Source: a virus. From it: a DNA stretch of 64,000 nucleotides. Of the stretch, positions 25,483-33,796 are shown one piece after another (the stretch's first letter is position 1; each line of letters begins with the position of its first letter). The DNA lies in IMG/VR virus record IMGVR_UViG_3300008448_000017, positions 1 to 64,000 of that record; one strand, written 5' to 3'. The notes under the pieces were generated by a model, which was not told the DNA's origin, ran no database searches, and saw only the letters and a list, made by a program, of their open reading frames with translations. A program made the translations under genes and the position numbers.

Positions 25483-25812
25483 TTAACGATAATCATTATA
25501 ATAAACAGTTTTACCTGCTATATCCATTGATTCTACTTTATTATATGGGTCCCCTTCAGGGAAAAGTTCTAACATATGTTCTTTATCAAAAGAAATATCT
25601 ATACCTTCTTCTCCATCACCAGCAGTTGCTACTTTTGGATCACCCATAGTTTCAAAGTTAGAAAAAACATCACCTAATTTAGATGTAATTTCATCCATAT
25701 TCTGATTTAGAAAATCAGCTATATTTCCTTCAGTTTCATTTAATTTTGCTTTGTATTCACTTTCAGTGATTAAACCAGCTAGTTTTTGCATGTGTAAAAA
25801 TTCTTTGTTCAT
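25483..25812 (-). CDS. Tagged protein (MQKLAGLITESEY tag), 109 aa
   Basis: Start set at 25812 (MNKEFLHMQKLAGLITESEY, then KAKLNETEG), giving the shared tag with an LNE site. The body is acidic and may form a small beta domain (EEGIDISFDKEHMLELFPEG, then KTVYYNDYR). The late-type promoter and leader are nearly identical to those of the tagged gene at 17605-18003. A terminator follows. Putative packaged protein. Confidence 0.65.
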   Translation of the reverse strand: MNKEFLHMQKLAGLITESEYKAKLNETEGNIADFLNQNMDEITSKLGDVFSNFETMGDPKVATAGDGEEGIDISFDKEHMLELFPEGDPYNKVESMDIAGKTVYYNDYR

Positions 25813-25828
25813 ATCGTTTTGTTTTATT

Positions 25829-25844
25829 TTATTATATATATTAT
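25829..25844 (-). promoter_or_regulatory. Late-type promoter element
   Basis: The coding strand reads CATAATATATATAATAAAAT, 16 bases before the ATG. The following leader AAAACAAAACGATATG closely matches that at 18003. Confidence 0.6.
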
Positions 25845-25859
25845 GAAATATAAGAAAAG

Positions 25860-26567
25860 TCACTTATACTTCCAAATAAAACCCCCAGCTTGTTTTTGTT
25901 TCCCCGAAAGGCACCCTGCTATGTCTCCAGATCCTAGCCATTTTTTTGCTTCTGCCCGGCTGGTCCATTCTTTTATAAAATTACCTTCTAGGTCATGTTG
26001 AGTTATAGGTTTATTGTTGCGGGTTTTTCCTCTACTTGAATTGCTTATGTTTTGTTTATGTTGTTCTGTTTTAGGGATACCTTGGAGTTTTATTCCAACT
26101 TGAGGTTTCTTTTTGCCTTTATTTCCCTCCCCTATTTTTTTATTTCTAGTGAGATGTGAAGATATTTTAGCTCCAAATTCTTTGGGTCGTTTTATCCCTT
26201 TAGGGTAACCATTTGTTCCCATTTTCTTTTGGGATATTTTCCTTGCCCATTCGGGTTTATATTCTCTTTCTAAGGTATATTTTTGAATTTTTCTTTTAGC
26301 TTCTTCGGTTTGAAATTCAGGCCCACCCCCACCTTTTTTTCTTAGGTTTACTACTTCGAACCCCCATTGTCTAAATTGTTCTATCCAATATGATTCAATA
26401 GGGCCCCAATCTTTACGATCTAAACTATTTATTTCATCTATGTAAATATAAATAATTTGAGAACCGTAAGTTTTGATATGGTCATTCTTCCTTGAATTTT
26501 TTGTTTTTCCGATATAAACTTTGTTGGGGTCGCCGTAACAGTTTGTTACAAGGTATATTTTTGTCAT
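25860..26567 (-). CDS. GIY-YIG homing endonuclease with NUMOD motifs, 235 aa
   Basis: N-terminal GIY-YIG nuclease: IYLVTNCYGDPNKVYIGKTK, then ESYWIEQFRQWGFEVVNLRK and GGGGP. It is followed by NUMOD3-type DNA-binding repeats (PKEFGAKISSHLTRNKK, TEQHKQNISNSSRGK) and a C-terminal NUMOD1-like segment (ITQHDLEGNFIKEWTSRAEA). A late-type promoter lies upstream. It is a free-standing homing endonuclease placed between the polymerase (gp43) and clamp genes. Confidence 0.85.
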   Translation of the reverse strand: MTKIYLVTNCYGDPNKVYIGKTKNSRKNDHIKTYGSQIIYIYIDEINSLDRKDWGPIESYWIEQFRQWGFEVVNLRKKGGGGPEFQTEEAKRKIQKYTLEREYKPEWARKISQKKMGTNGYPKGIKRPKEFGAKISSHLTRNKKIGEGNKGKKKPQVGIKLQGIPKTEQHKQNISNSSRGKTRNNKPITQHDLEGNFIKEWTSRAEAKKWLGSGDIAGCLSGKQKQAGGFIWKYK

Positions 26568-26590
26568 ATGTATTATCGTATTATTGTCCG

Positions 26591-26604
26591 ATTATACATA
26601 TTGA
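26591..26604 (-). promoter_or_regulatory. Late-type promoter element
   Basis: The coding strand reads TTTCAATATGTATAATCGGA, about 24 bases before the endonuclease ATG at 26567. Confidence 0.55.
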
Positions 26605-26614
26605 AAAATTACAG

Positions 26615-26638
26615 AAGAGCGCAAGAAATTGCGCTCTT
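26615..26638 (-). terminator. Terminator after DNA polymerase
   Basis: Perfect 10-bp stem AAGAGCGCAA/TTGCGCTCTT with a four-base loop, two bases after the polymerase stop. The tract after it on the minus strand is CTGTAATTTTTC, so the U-run is displaced; on the plus strand it is followed by six T. Confidence 0.65.
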
Positions 26639-26640
26639 TT

Positions 26641-29370
26641 TTATGAAAATGCAAAGAATTGTGATCTATAAGGGTTTAAAGAGAGTTCCCATCCAATATC
26701 ATCATACACAGTTTGAAGTTTGTTACGGATTACACTATCAAATAGTCCATCCCTATCTATATAGGTGTCTATTAACTGAGTGATTTCTGGTGGATCGTTA
26801 TATCCGTTATAGCCTATAACATCTATTTTGTATGGGTTTGGTTTTAAATATGCTATATACATCTTATCTCCAATTGTAAATTCAGGGTATTTACGTTGGA
26901 GGTTTTTAAATTTAAGTAGATCATTATATATAATACTTGCTTTCGTATTGATTGGACATTTCAATTTGAGTTTAGAGAATAATTCACCAGCCATAGGCTT
27001 ACGCTCAATATACTCGTCTAGTTTTTTCAATCCAGTTGGTTTAAGCAACTTTATCCACTCTATAGTGTGCATTGAATTTTTAAAGTCCATTACAAACTTG
27101 TCAATTTCGGTTTTGGATTTACCAAACAGTATACTTTTGATTAGCTCTTCTCCAAAGTTTCTAAAGTATGGAGGGAAATTGGATTTCATGATGTCCAACC
27201 CTTTCATCTCTAGTTCCTCGATTTCTACACCTTCTTTGTTTACAATGTAAATAGCGTAACGGCGTTTACCAGCCCAATATGCTTTTTCAGCAATTACTTC
27301 CTGCTTTAACACAAAGTGGTGTTTACCAGTCATATTGAACAGATCATGCGTTATACTGTTTAAGTTTGCATTTGCAACATCCTGTAGTTCCTCTGTTAAT
27401 ATCAACAATCGTTTAATTTTTTCTTCACGATCATTGTAGTTTAGATCAGGGTTACGGTGTTTGAGCAGATCTGTAAGTTCCATGTAGAGCGAATCTGTAT
27501 CTGATGCGATAACAAATTCCTTTGGTTCAATGTTTAATTGGTTGGATATATAGTTGTTTACAAATATGATTGACTCTTTCGTAAGTCTTTGTCCGCTGTT
27601 TGTAATAGCGGCAGAACATATTTTAAATCCATCTGTAAAACGCCATGAATTAATAGCGTATGTACCGTACAATGCATTTTGTAAGATTTTAAATGCCATT
27701 TGGTACAAATCATATAGTTTGTAGTTTGCCCAATCTTCTGCTTTACCTGCTGTTTTCTTAAGTGCTCTATAGTGCTCTCTTTGATCGAACCAATCCTCTA
27801 ATACCTCACATGCTATACTTTTTTTATCTGTTCTGAATAAGGCTCCACTAGCTGATATGGTCCAATTGTTTTGTTCAATTAGTTCTATAAGGTTAGAGGT
27901 AGCAATGGTAGCATCCTTTAAAACATATCGTTTTTTGTCTAGTTTTTGGATGTGTATTTTTTCTTCCGGATCACGTTTACGTAACTGCTCAAGTGAATTG
28001 TATTGTTCATAGTTGTTTTTTGTAACAATTCTACCCATTAAAGTTTCAACACCCAAATTCAATGATTTGATAATTGAAGGATATAGCGAGGTAAAGTCAA
28101 GGTCAGATACATCCGAATATAGTCCTGGTTTAGGGTCAAGTAAATATCCTCCAGCGTACGAATCGTATTTACGGACTGTTTTGATGTTGCGCTGTAGATA
28201 TTTGTTTGATAGGGTTTTAACAACTACTGTTTTATCCTCTATACTGTAGATATGGCCTTCAATTGTTGGGGTTCCTCGTTGTTGTACAACATGATCTCCC
28301 ACTTCCAATTCTCTAATGGTAGGGTTTGTGGTGGTTGGTTTGTTTGGCGCTACTATACCTTTACGTTTCAAGTATGTTAATATTGCACCTTCATTTAATG
28401 CAGTATTATAGTAGATAGATTCGTATGGTGTATGACATAGGTGGGAGATCAAGATAGTCAATTCAATGAATTTTTGTTTTTCCTCTAGCGCCTCTATAAT
28501 TTCAACATCTCGAATGTTGTATTCAACATATTTGAGTGGGTCTTCTTTAAACAATGTATCTAAATTACCATTGTATTCTATTTTACCTAGTTTAGCATAT
28601 TTTAAACCAACATCACCCAACTTGTATGATGATTCTTCTTTCATGATATACTTTTTTAACAAAAGCATATAATCTAGGCTGTTAACTAGTCCAATTGAAA
28701 TTGGAGAGTTCGGGTTATAGATATTTTCATTGATTTTACCCACAGGAGATAAACGAAATACTTCATCCCCCAAACGCTTTTTAATACGGTAGTATAGGTA
28801 TGGAATATCAAAGAAATCACTGTTGTATCCTACAACAATGGTTGGATCAATTTGTTCCCATTTGTTTAAAAACTTGCGGATAAGATCATCCTCGCTTTTA
28901 CAAGATACAATTTGCTTACCTTCAACTGTTGTGGTTTGAATGTTTTGCTGTTTATCTAAGATAAAACATATTTTTTCCTTTGCTCTAACATCAATTAAAG
29001 CAATAGCGGTTATTTCAGCATTTGCTTCCCTGATGGTGGTTGGTGTAAGAGCACCTAAAATTTCAATCTCAATATCCAGATACACTGTGTTGTGGTATTC
29101 TGGCATATCATCTGTTTTGTAGTATAGATCGCGTAGTAAAACTAGTTCACGGTCAATATCTTTCTCTAAGATGTTTGGATTTGTTTTATCATATTTGCCT
29201 TGGAAAGGGGAGCATCTTTCTCCAAAGAGCGTTTCACACTCCCCTTCATTGTCTATTTTGTAGAGTGTAGGCCAATATTGAAAGCAATTGATACCTTTTT
29301 TATCATCACGTATATAGTAATGGTATTGATCATCGCCAGGTTGGCGGTTATAGTAAATTGCTTGGTACAT
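26641..29370 (-). CDS. 43: Family B DNA polymerase, gp43-like, 909 aa
   Basis: Replicative polymerase with proofreading. Exo I VYLDIEIE (D99, E101), Exo II GYNSDFFDIP (~181-190), Exo III YNIRDV (D288), motif A SDLDFTSLYPSI (~422-433), motif B KILQNALYG (~561-569), motif C SDTDSLYM (D624, D626). Length matches T4 gp43 (898 aa). Between Exo III and motif A, about residues 355-400, is a beta-rich GDHVVQQRGTPTIEGHIYSI insertion resembling a KOW/SH3-like segment. Start in AAAAGTTATG context. Confidence 0.96.
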   Translation of the reverse strand: MYQAIYYNRQPGDDQYHYYIRDDKKGINCFQYWPTLYKIDNEGECETLFGERCSPFQGKYDKTNPNILEKDIDRELVLLRDLYYKTDDMPEYHNTVYLDIEIEILGALTPTTIREANAEITAIALIDVRAKEKICFILDKQQNIQTTTVEGKQIVSCKSEDDLIRKFLNKWEQIDPTIVVGYNSDFFDIPYLYYRIKKRLGDEVFRLSPVGKINENIYNPNSPISIGLVNSLDYMLLLKKYIMKEESSYKLGDVGLKYAKLGKIEYNGNLDTLFKEDPLKYVEYNIRDVEIIEALEEKQKFIELTILISHLCHTPYESIYYNTALNEGAILTYLKRKGIVAPNKPTTTNPTIRELEVGDHVVQQRGTPTIEGHIYSIEDKTVVVKTLSNKYLQRNIKTVRKYDSYAGGYLLDPKPGLYSDVSDLDFTSLYPSIIKSLNLGVETLMGRIVTKNNYEQYNSLEQLRKRDPEEKIHIQKLDKKRYVLKDATIATSNLIELIEQNNWTISASGALFRTDKKSIACEVLEDWFDQREHYRALKKTAGKAEDWANYKLYDLYQMAFKILQNALYGTYAINSWRFTDGFKICSAAITNSGQRLTKESIIFVNNYISNQLNIEPKEFVIASDTDSLYMELTDLLKHRNPDLNYNDREEKIKRLLILTEELQDVANANLNSITHDLFNMTGKHHFVLKQEVIAEKAYWAGKRRYAIYIVNKEGVEIEELEMKGLDIMKSNFPPYFRNFGEELIKSILFGKSKTEIDKFVMDFKNSMHTIEWIKLLKPTGLKKLDEYIERKPMAGELFSKLKLKCPINTKASIIYNDLLKFKNLQRKYPEFTIGDKMYIAYLKPNPYKIDVIGYNGYNDPPEITQLIDTYIDRDGLFDSVIRNKLQTVYDDIGWELSLNPYRSQFFAFS

Positions 29371-29390
29371 AACTTTTATTTAAAGTAAAA

Positions 29391-29639
29391 TTACTTTTTG
29401 GTTGTCTTTTTAACTACTTTAGTTTCAACTGTTTCTTCCACAGCTGTATCTTCTACAACTACATCTTCTACAATTACTGCATCTTCAATAACCGGTGTTG
29501 ATTTTTTAGCTACTGGTTGTGGGTTTAATGTTGCTTCTAGTTCGTTAATCAAGTTAGACATTTCTGTAAAACGAATGTTTGGTTGAGACCAATTCAATTG
29601 GTGTTTCAATTCTTGGATGATTTCTTGTGCGTTTCTCAT
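29391..29639 (-). CDS. Small protein with acidic Val/Thr/Glu tail, 82 aa
   Basis: Residues 1-40 are helical (NAQEIIQELKHQLNWSQPNI). From about residue 45 there is a low-complexity tail with repeated VVxD/VEDTAVEE units ending in KVVKKTTKK. The composition is like that of phage scaffold or linker peptides. It lies 20 bases upstream of the gp43 gene start. No family known. Confidence 0.5.
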   Translation of the reverse strand: MRNAQEIIQELKHQLNWSQPNIRFTEMSNLINELEATLNPQPVAKKSTPVIEDAVIVEDVVVEDTAVEETVETKVVKKTTKK

Positions 29640-29642
29640 ATA

Positions 29643-30263
29643 TTATTGGTTTAAAAATTTACTTAAATCTGGTCTAAAGTAGTTGATGTTTTTCATCACT
29701 TTTTTGTCAGAGCTTCTATAGACGATATAATATGACCCAACCTTTTCATAGTGACATGGTTCGCCTTGTTCTTTGGATCGTACCTCAACTGTAGTCTGCG
29801 CTTCTTCTTCACTTGTACAAGCTTTGCTAAGATTCGAGGCTTGTACTTCTTGATACGCGGGCCATACTTTATCCTTAAGGCCATGTAGCATAGCCCCATT
29901 ACCAAGCGAGACATAGGTAATGTCACACAAAGCATCAAGAACTTCAACAATGTCCCCTGTTTCACACGCATGTTTATATTCCTCTAATTCTTCCAAAATA
30001 AAATTATAGACAAACATCCACTCCTTCTCATCGGGAATGACCGGGTTATAATTATTTGGTTTTCCCATTACTGCATTGAATTCTTCAACTTCTGATATGA
30101 ATGGTACATAGGTTTGTTTTAGGTCATTAATTTCCTTGTTTAATGTATTCCATTTCTCAATCACATCATCTCCAAATTCAATTTTGGACATCATGGAAAG
30201 ATCTATTGCTTGGAATTTTAGCAATTCAATTAATTCTTCTTGTTTTTTTTCTAGTTGTGTCAT
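29643..30263 (-). CDS. MazG/PRA-PH-like nucleotide pyrophosphohydrolase, 206 aa
   Basis: The central part has the helical NTP-pyrophosphohydrolase pattern: VEEFNAVMGKP, FILEELEEYKHACETGD (EExxE-type metal residues), then EVLDALCDITYVSLGNGAML (ExxD pair). T4-like phages often carry such an enzyme. It would hydrolyse NTPs or dNTPs and adjust the nucleotide pool. The N-terminal 50 residues are an extra helical part and the C-terminus a beta part. It overlaps the 66-residue gene by 38 bases. Confidence 0.75.
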   Translation of the reverse strand: MTQLEKKQEELIELLKFQAIDLSMMSKIEFGDDVIEKWNTLNKEINDLKQTYVPFISEVEEFNAVMGKPNNYNPVIPDEKEWMFVYNFILEELEEYKHACETGDIVEVLDALCDITYVSLGNGAMLHGLKDKVWPAYQEVQASNLSKACTSEEEAQTTVEVRSKEQGEPCHYEKVGSYYIVYRSSDKKVMKNINYFRPDLSKFLNQ

Positions 30264-30426
30264 TTTGGTTTTCTATTAAATGGTAATATAATCTTTCGCT
30301 TACAAGAGTTTTCCAAACATTTATTCGCTCTTGAGATAAACTGTTTTTCTTTTTAGGGTCTATCAAAATTTGAAGATTCCCTTGCAATTCTGCATTTATT
30401 AATGCTAGTATTTCTTCTCTATCCAT
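30226..30426 (-). CDS. Hypothetical protein, 66 aa
   Basis: Helical small protein starting MDREEILALINAELQGNLQI with a basic C-terminus (TTRKKTRRIN). It overlaps the phosphoribosyltransferase by eight bases and the MazG-like gene by 38 bases. No family recognised; support is the operon fit. Confidence 0.5.
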   Translation of the reverse strand: MDREEILALINAELQGNLQILIDPKKKNSLSQERINVWKTLVSERLYYHLIENQNDTTRKKTRRIN

Positions 30427-30838
30427 GGTTTGAAATTTTCAAATAATCTGCAATAGGCTCAGCATTTTTTTCTTCCCATGGGTATACTATCCATTCATCT
30501 CCAACTTCCTGTGAGTATACTGTTGGGTTAAAGATGGAAGTATGTGGTTTAAAATGTAAACATGCAAATTTTAGGTTTGGGTGTTTTTTATATATTTCTA
30601 AAAATGTGTTTCCACTATCACATATATCATCTACTATTAATGTATTTTGAGATATTTTTTGTACCAATGGTAAATTCAATTTATGTGATAGTATAACAGC
30701 GGGAACCAAACCACCTCTAGGTAAACCCATAATGGAGTCTATTTGGAAGTGTTTCATTTTGATTTTAACTGAAAGTAGGTTGGTTAGTCTTTCAATTTCA
30801 TCCCAATTTAAATATATTTTAGATTTGGTGTCCACCAT
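30419..30838 (-). CDS. Purine-type phosphoribosyltransferase, 139 aa
   Basis: Type I PRTase: the PRPP-binding signature NTLIVDDICDSGNTFLEIY (about residues 86-104), the GLPRGGLVPAVILSHKL loop, and an IVYPWE C-terminal segment like xanthine-guanine PRTases (Gpt). It would make a purine nucleotide from free base and PRPP. It follows folE and precedes the MazG-like gene, fitting a nucleotide supply group; a role with deazapurine bases is possible but inferred. It overlaps folE by 20 bases. Confidence 0.75.
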   Translation of the reverse strand: MVDTKSKIYLNWDEIERLTNLLSVKIKMKHFQIDSIMGLPRGGLVPAVILSHKLNLPLVQKISQNTLIVDDICDSGNTFLEIYKKHPNLKFACLHFKPHTSIFNPTVYSQEVGDEWIVYPWEEKNAEPIADYLKISNHG

Positions 30839-31517
30839 TGTTAATTTTTAATGAATCAAAAAATTCTTTACGTGCTTGGTTAGTGTCATCTAAAAATACA
30901 CCAGACGCTTTAGTTGTAATCATTGAAGCACCTTGATGTTTAACACCCCTACATGAAACGCAATTGTGGGTTGCTACTACAGTTACAATTACTCCTCTAT
31001 TCAATTCACAAATTTTGTTTACAGCATTGTGGATAGCTGAAGTTAATTGTTCTTGTATAGCTCCTCTACGTCCGAATAGCTCTACAATGCGGTTTAGTTT
31101 GGATAAGCCAATTACTCTACCTTCTTCTCCAACAACATATCCAATATGAACAACTCCTCCAATTGTTTGGTGGTGGTGGGAGCACATTGAGGTAATTGGA
31201 ATATTTCTTTCAATTACAATACCATCGTATCCATCCGATGGGAAAGATGTGATTTCGGACATTGCATCGTATCTACCTTTCCATAGATCAAATACATATG
31301 CTTTTGCTACACGGCGAGGAGTATCAGATGAGTTTGGGTCATTTCTCCAATCACAACCTAGTGCATCTAAAAATTGTCCATAAGCTTCTTCTGCTTGATC
31401 TACCATTTTCCATTTCTCTTGTTCTGTTAATGGGAAACCAGGTGCAACTCCATTTGCAAAACCTATTTGCACACACTCTAAATCGTCGTGCTGTTTTTTA
31501 CGTTTGTTTTCTGACAT
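30819..31517 (-). CDS. folE: GTP cyclohydrolase I, 232 aa
   Basis: FolE fold: the zinc/catalytic segment MCSHHHQTIGGVVHIGYVVG then VIGLSKLNRIVELFGRRGA, IQEQLTSAIHNAVN, and VVATHNCVSCRGVKHQGASM with the second zinc Cys and the ligand His region. It converts GTP to dihydroneopterin triphosphate. With queD, queE and queC on the same strand nearby it supplies the first step of 7-deazaguanine synthesis; folate supply is the alternative. Confidence 0.92.
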   Translation of the reverse strand: MSENKRKKQHDDLECVQIGFANGVAPGFPLTEQEKWKMVDQAEEAYGQFLDALGCDWRNDPNSSDTPRRVAKAYVFDLWKGRYDAMSEITSFPSDGYDGIVIERNIPITSMCSHHHQTIGGVVHIGYVVGEEGRVIGLSKLNRIVELFGRRGAIQEQLTSAIHNAVNKICELNRGVIVTVVATHNCVSCRGVKHQGASMITTKASGVFLDDTNQARKEFFDSLKINNGGHQI

Positions 31518-31526
31518 ATACTTAAA

Positions 31527-31817
31527 TTAATCTTTAATTGTAATTTCTTTTATGTTATATTGGCTCATATATCTTTTAATATACGATTTTCCTATACCAA
31601 TATCAACTATTTCAAAACCTTCTGGTATAAGAGGTGTATGTTTTCTAGTGGTAATGATTGTGTCTACATTAAAATTTACATAAGTGTTAAGGTAATGTTT
31701 TTTACCTGTTGGTTTTTTGTAAACAACGCATGTTACAATTTTTTCAGAAGCAGGTCTACCTGTTCGAACAAATGGTGTTTTAGATGCGATTTTTTTAGAA
31801 GGTCTGCCTCTTCCCAT
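31527..31817 (-). CDS. AT-hook-containing protein, 96 aa
   Basis: Begins MGRGRPSKKIASKTPFVRTG then RPASEK: one RGRP hook and a second TGRPAS segment. The rest is beta-rich (KKHYLNTYVNFNVDTIITTR, IGIGKSYIKRYM). Start in AAAGTTATG context after a GTATATTA element. A probable DNA-binding regulator heading the folE operon; its target is unknown. Confidence 0.6.
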   Translation of the reverse strand: MGRGRPSKKIASKTPFVRTGRPASEKIVTCVVYKKPTGKKHYLNTYVNFNVDTIITTRKHTPLIPEGFEIVDIGIGKSYIKRYMSQYNIKEITIKD

Positions 31818-31834
31818 AACTTTAATTTTATTGT

Positions 31835-31857
31835 AATATACGAAGGAGCTTTCGCTC
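31835..31857 (-). promoter_or_regulatory. GTATATTA promoter behind a GAAA-loop hairpin
   Basis: The coding strand reads GAGGAGC-GAAA-GCTCCTTCGTATATTACAAT. The stem-loop lies between the thioredoxin gene and the promoter. It has no U-run, so I do not call it a terminator with confidence. Confidence 0.5.
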
Positions 31858-31868
31858 CTCCAAATATT

Positions 31869-32114
31869 TTAGCGATTATACAAAGAACGTATTTCATCTT
31901 TAGTTTTAGCGCCCACTGCTCGCCCAATTTCCATTCCATTTTTAATGACTAAAACTGTTGGCACCGAACGTACATTCCATGTTGTAGCTGTTTGTGGGGA
32001 AGCCTCTACATCAATAAATGTGATAGGCATTTCGGATTGTAGCGATTCCATTATAGGTTTAAAGGTTCTGCATGGTTGGCAGTAACCTGCTGAAAAATAT
32101 AGTACTTGTTTCAT
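31869..32114 (-). CDS. Thioredoxin-like protein, 81 aa
   Basis: Thioredoxin fold with the redox motif SAGYCQPCRTFKPIMESL (CxxC at residues ~12-15), the cis-proline in VRSVPTVLVIKNG, and normal spacing for a minimal thioredoxin. It would reduce disulfides, with ribonucleotide reductase (nrdA/nrdB in this window) as a plausible partner. Overlaps the upstream gene by four bases. Confidence 0.85.
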   Translation of the reverse strand: MKQVLYFSAGYCQPCRTFKPIMESLQSEMPITFIDVEASPQTATTWNVRSVPTVLVIKNGMEIGRAVGAKTKDEIRSLYNR

Positions 32115-32599
32115 TTTGTTATTTTTTTATTGTTTTGTATCATAAATCCATTTTTATGATTTCCTATTACATAATCATCTGCTTTTAAATTTACTTTAAT
32201 ATATTGCATCCATATATTGTTTTTTTGTCCAAGTTTATCAGGTTTATCTTCACCTTCAATAAATAGTTGGGAGGGTTGATATTTTTTGATGAATTCATTT
32301 ATTACTTGAATAACAGTAGAGATAATTTTAAAAAAATGTTTTAAATCGGTTTTAAATGCTTCTACACTTTGGTTATTGATTGTAAATTCAACTTCATATC
32401 CTGTGGAGCCTTCTTTAAATCTATGAAACATGACATTAACATTATTTTGTTGGTCATCTCTAAAATTGGTGAAAATTGTATTTCCTACTCCATTAAATAA
32501 AAAATCTTTTTCATATGGTTGAACACGTTGTCCTATTTCTAGAAGTTTTTGTTCACTTTCGTTTAGATTTTGTTTATAATTTTGGTAGGATCTTGCCAT
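32111..32599 (-). CDS. Hypothetical protein, 162 aa
   Basis: N-terminus MARSYQNYKQNLNESEQKLL contains an LNE near the start like the tagged proteins, but there is no clear tag. The middle has FRDDQQNNVNVMFHRFKEGS and a beta-helix-beta body. Unknown family. It lies between the SNase-like gene and the thioredoxin and overlaps the latter by four bases. Confidence 0.55.
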   Translation of the reverse strand: MARSYQNYKQNLNESEQKLLEIGQRVQPYEKDFLFNGVGNTIFTNFRDDQQNNVNVMFHRFKEGSTGYEVEFTINNQSVEAFKTDLKHFFKIISTVIQVINEFIKKYQPSQLFIEGEDKPDKLGQKNNIWMQYIKVNLKADDYVIGNHKNGFMIQNNKKITK

Positions 32600-32600
32600 T

Positions 32601-32663
32601 TTATTTTACTATGATATAGTTAATTTTAATATCTCCGAATGTTGTTGTGGTTGTGTAATACAT
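32601..32663 (-). CDS. Possible 20-residue peptide
   Basis: ATG at 32663, a Thr run near the N-terminus (TTTTTFGDIKINY), and stop TAA one base before the next ATG. It fills the only gap between two genes in this operon, which is why I list it; there is no other support, and it may be chance. Confidence 0.3.
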   Translation of the reverse strand: MYYTTTTTFGDIKINYIIVK

Positions 32664-32667
32664 ATTT

Positions 32668-33018
32668 TTATCTTTTACCTCCATCATATGGAACCGCATG
32701 TCCTTCCAATATAAGAGTGTTATTAATACTGGGGGTGTTTAGATCTAAGTATAGTTCTCCTAAACATCTTCCATATTTGTCTATTCCAAAGGATATAAGT
32801 ATAAAATGGTTTTTGTTTATTTCTAATAATTGTTGTAAACGGGTTTTTGCTGCTAAACCTTTTGTTTTTTCTTCTTGGTTAGTAGTACGTGATTCAGGTG
32901 TATTGATTCCGTTTAGGCGGATGGTTATTTTTTTCCAAGTATCGAATCCTAAATCTACTGTGGCTAAAACTGTATCGCCATCTATTATTTTTTCTACTTT
33001 TGCGTTGTATGTGTACAT
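32668..33018 (-). CDS. Staphylococcal-nuclease-like protein, 116 aa
   Basis: Start at 33018 (MYTYNAKVEKIIDGDTVLA), one base after the queE stop. SNase motifs: IIDGDTVLATVDLGF (acidic calcium site), RLNGINTPESRTTNQ (catalytic Arg and Glu region), GLAAKTRLQQLL and DKYGRCLGELYL (second catalytic Arg). No signal peptide, so it acts inside the cell. Such nucleases are common in T4-like phages and may degrade host DNA or RNA. Confidence 0.85.
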   Translation of the reverse strand: MYTYNAKVEKIIDGDTVLATVDLGFDTWKKITIRLNGINTPESRTTNQEEKTKGLAAKTRLQQLLEINKNHFILISFGIDKYGRCLGELYLDLNTPSINNTLILEGHAVPYDGGKR

Positions 33019-33019
33019 A

Positions 33020-33796
33020 TCAAACTTCTCTTTTAGTGTCATAAGCAATAATGTGGTCCCTACCAGTCATATTATATCCCTTTTCAGCACACATTTCAAA
33101 TACAAGTGGATACATTTTAATTAGTTCCTCTCTACTGTCACCCGCAGGCATAATATATGTTTTATGTTTTGGGATGTTCATTTTCAAACGAAAATCTTCA
33201 ATTTCTTTTAAATTTTCTTCTGTGCTGTCCCATACTGGTTTGTAGTGGAAATCTGTGTGGTATTCTATCATTTGAGCTATGGCTTCATAGTTCAATCGGA
33301 GTTTGTTGTGTTGGGATACCATCTTTTCATCTGTGATTGTACCTTGTGGAGTAGGGGTTCCAATAACAGGCACACTATTAGAAAACTTAGGACTAAGAGA
33401 GATAAGACCAATAGGATAATCAGTTTCCACAAAATGACTACCTTCAGTTTCAATTGTAATGAGAATATCTCTTTCATGAGCAAAATGGGTTAACTCGTTA
33501 ACTAAAGCAGGATGCATAGTTGGAGCACCACCTGTTAACATCATTTCCTTAATGTGTGGGTTTTGGTTATATATTTCAATGATGTTATTGAATGTGTATT
33601 TACCTTTTTCTGGGTGGATTGAAGTGTAAAAAGAATCACACCACCCTCCTTCGCCAAAATAACACCTGTGGGTACACCCAGTAGTTCTAACTGCGATTGT
33701 AGGTCTTCCAAAACGGCTACCTTCAGATTGTACACATCTATATAGTTCTACTATTGGTAGTACTTTGTTATAGTCTTCTATTCTTTTATTCTTCAT
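33020..33796 (-). CDS. queE: 7-carboxy-7-deazaguanine synthase, QueE, about 258 aa
   Basis: Radical SAM enzyme making CDG from carboxytetrahydropterin. Cluster site TTGCTHRCYFGEGGWCDSFY: Cys spacing is Cx3Cx7C, longer than the usual Cx3Cx2C, i.e. the variable QueE cluster loop. Downstream are MLTGGAPTMHPALVNEL and ISLSPKFSNSVPV, typical of QueE. Start at 33796 (MKNKRIED) overlaps queD's last codons; the upstream ATG at 33823 is an alternative. Confidence 0.9.
   Translation of the reverse strand: MKNKRIEDYNKVLPIVELYRCVQSEGSRFGRPTIAVRTTGCTHRCYFGEGGWCDSFYTSIHPEKGKYTFNNIIEIYNQNPHIKEMMLTGGAPTMHPALVNELTHFAHERDILITIETEGSHFVETDYPIGLISLSPKFSNSVPVIGTPTPQGTITDEKMVSQHNKLRLNYEAIAQMIEYHTDFHYKPVWDSTEENLKEIEDFRLKMNIPKHKTYIMPAGDSREELIKMYPLVFEMCAEKGYNMTGRDHIIAYDTKREV

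Noticed and set aside
26615-26638. Plus-strand terminator
   Set aside because: It has a better T-run on the plus strand, but no plus-strand gene precedes it; it fits the end of the polymerase gene on the minus strand.
31844-31857. Hairpin GGAGC-GAAA-GCTCC as a terminator
   Set aside because: No T-run follows on the minus strand; it may be a structured leader instead.
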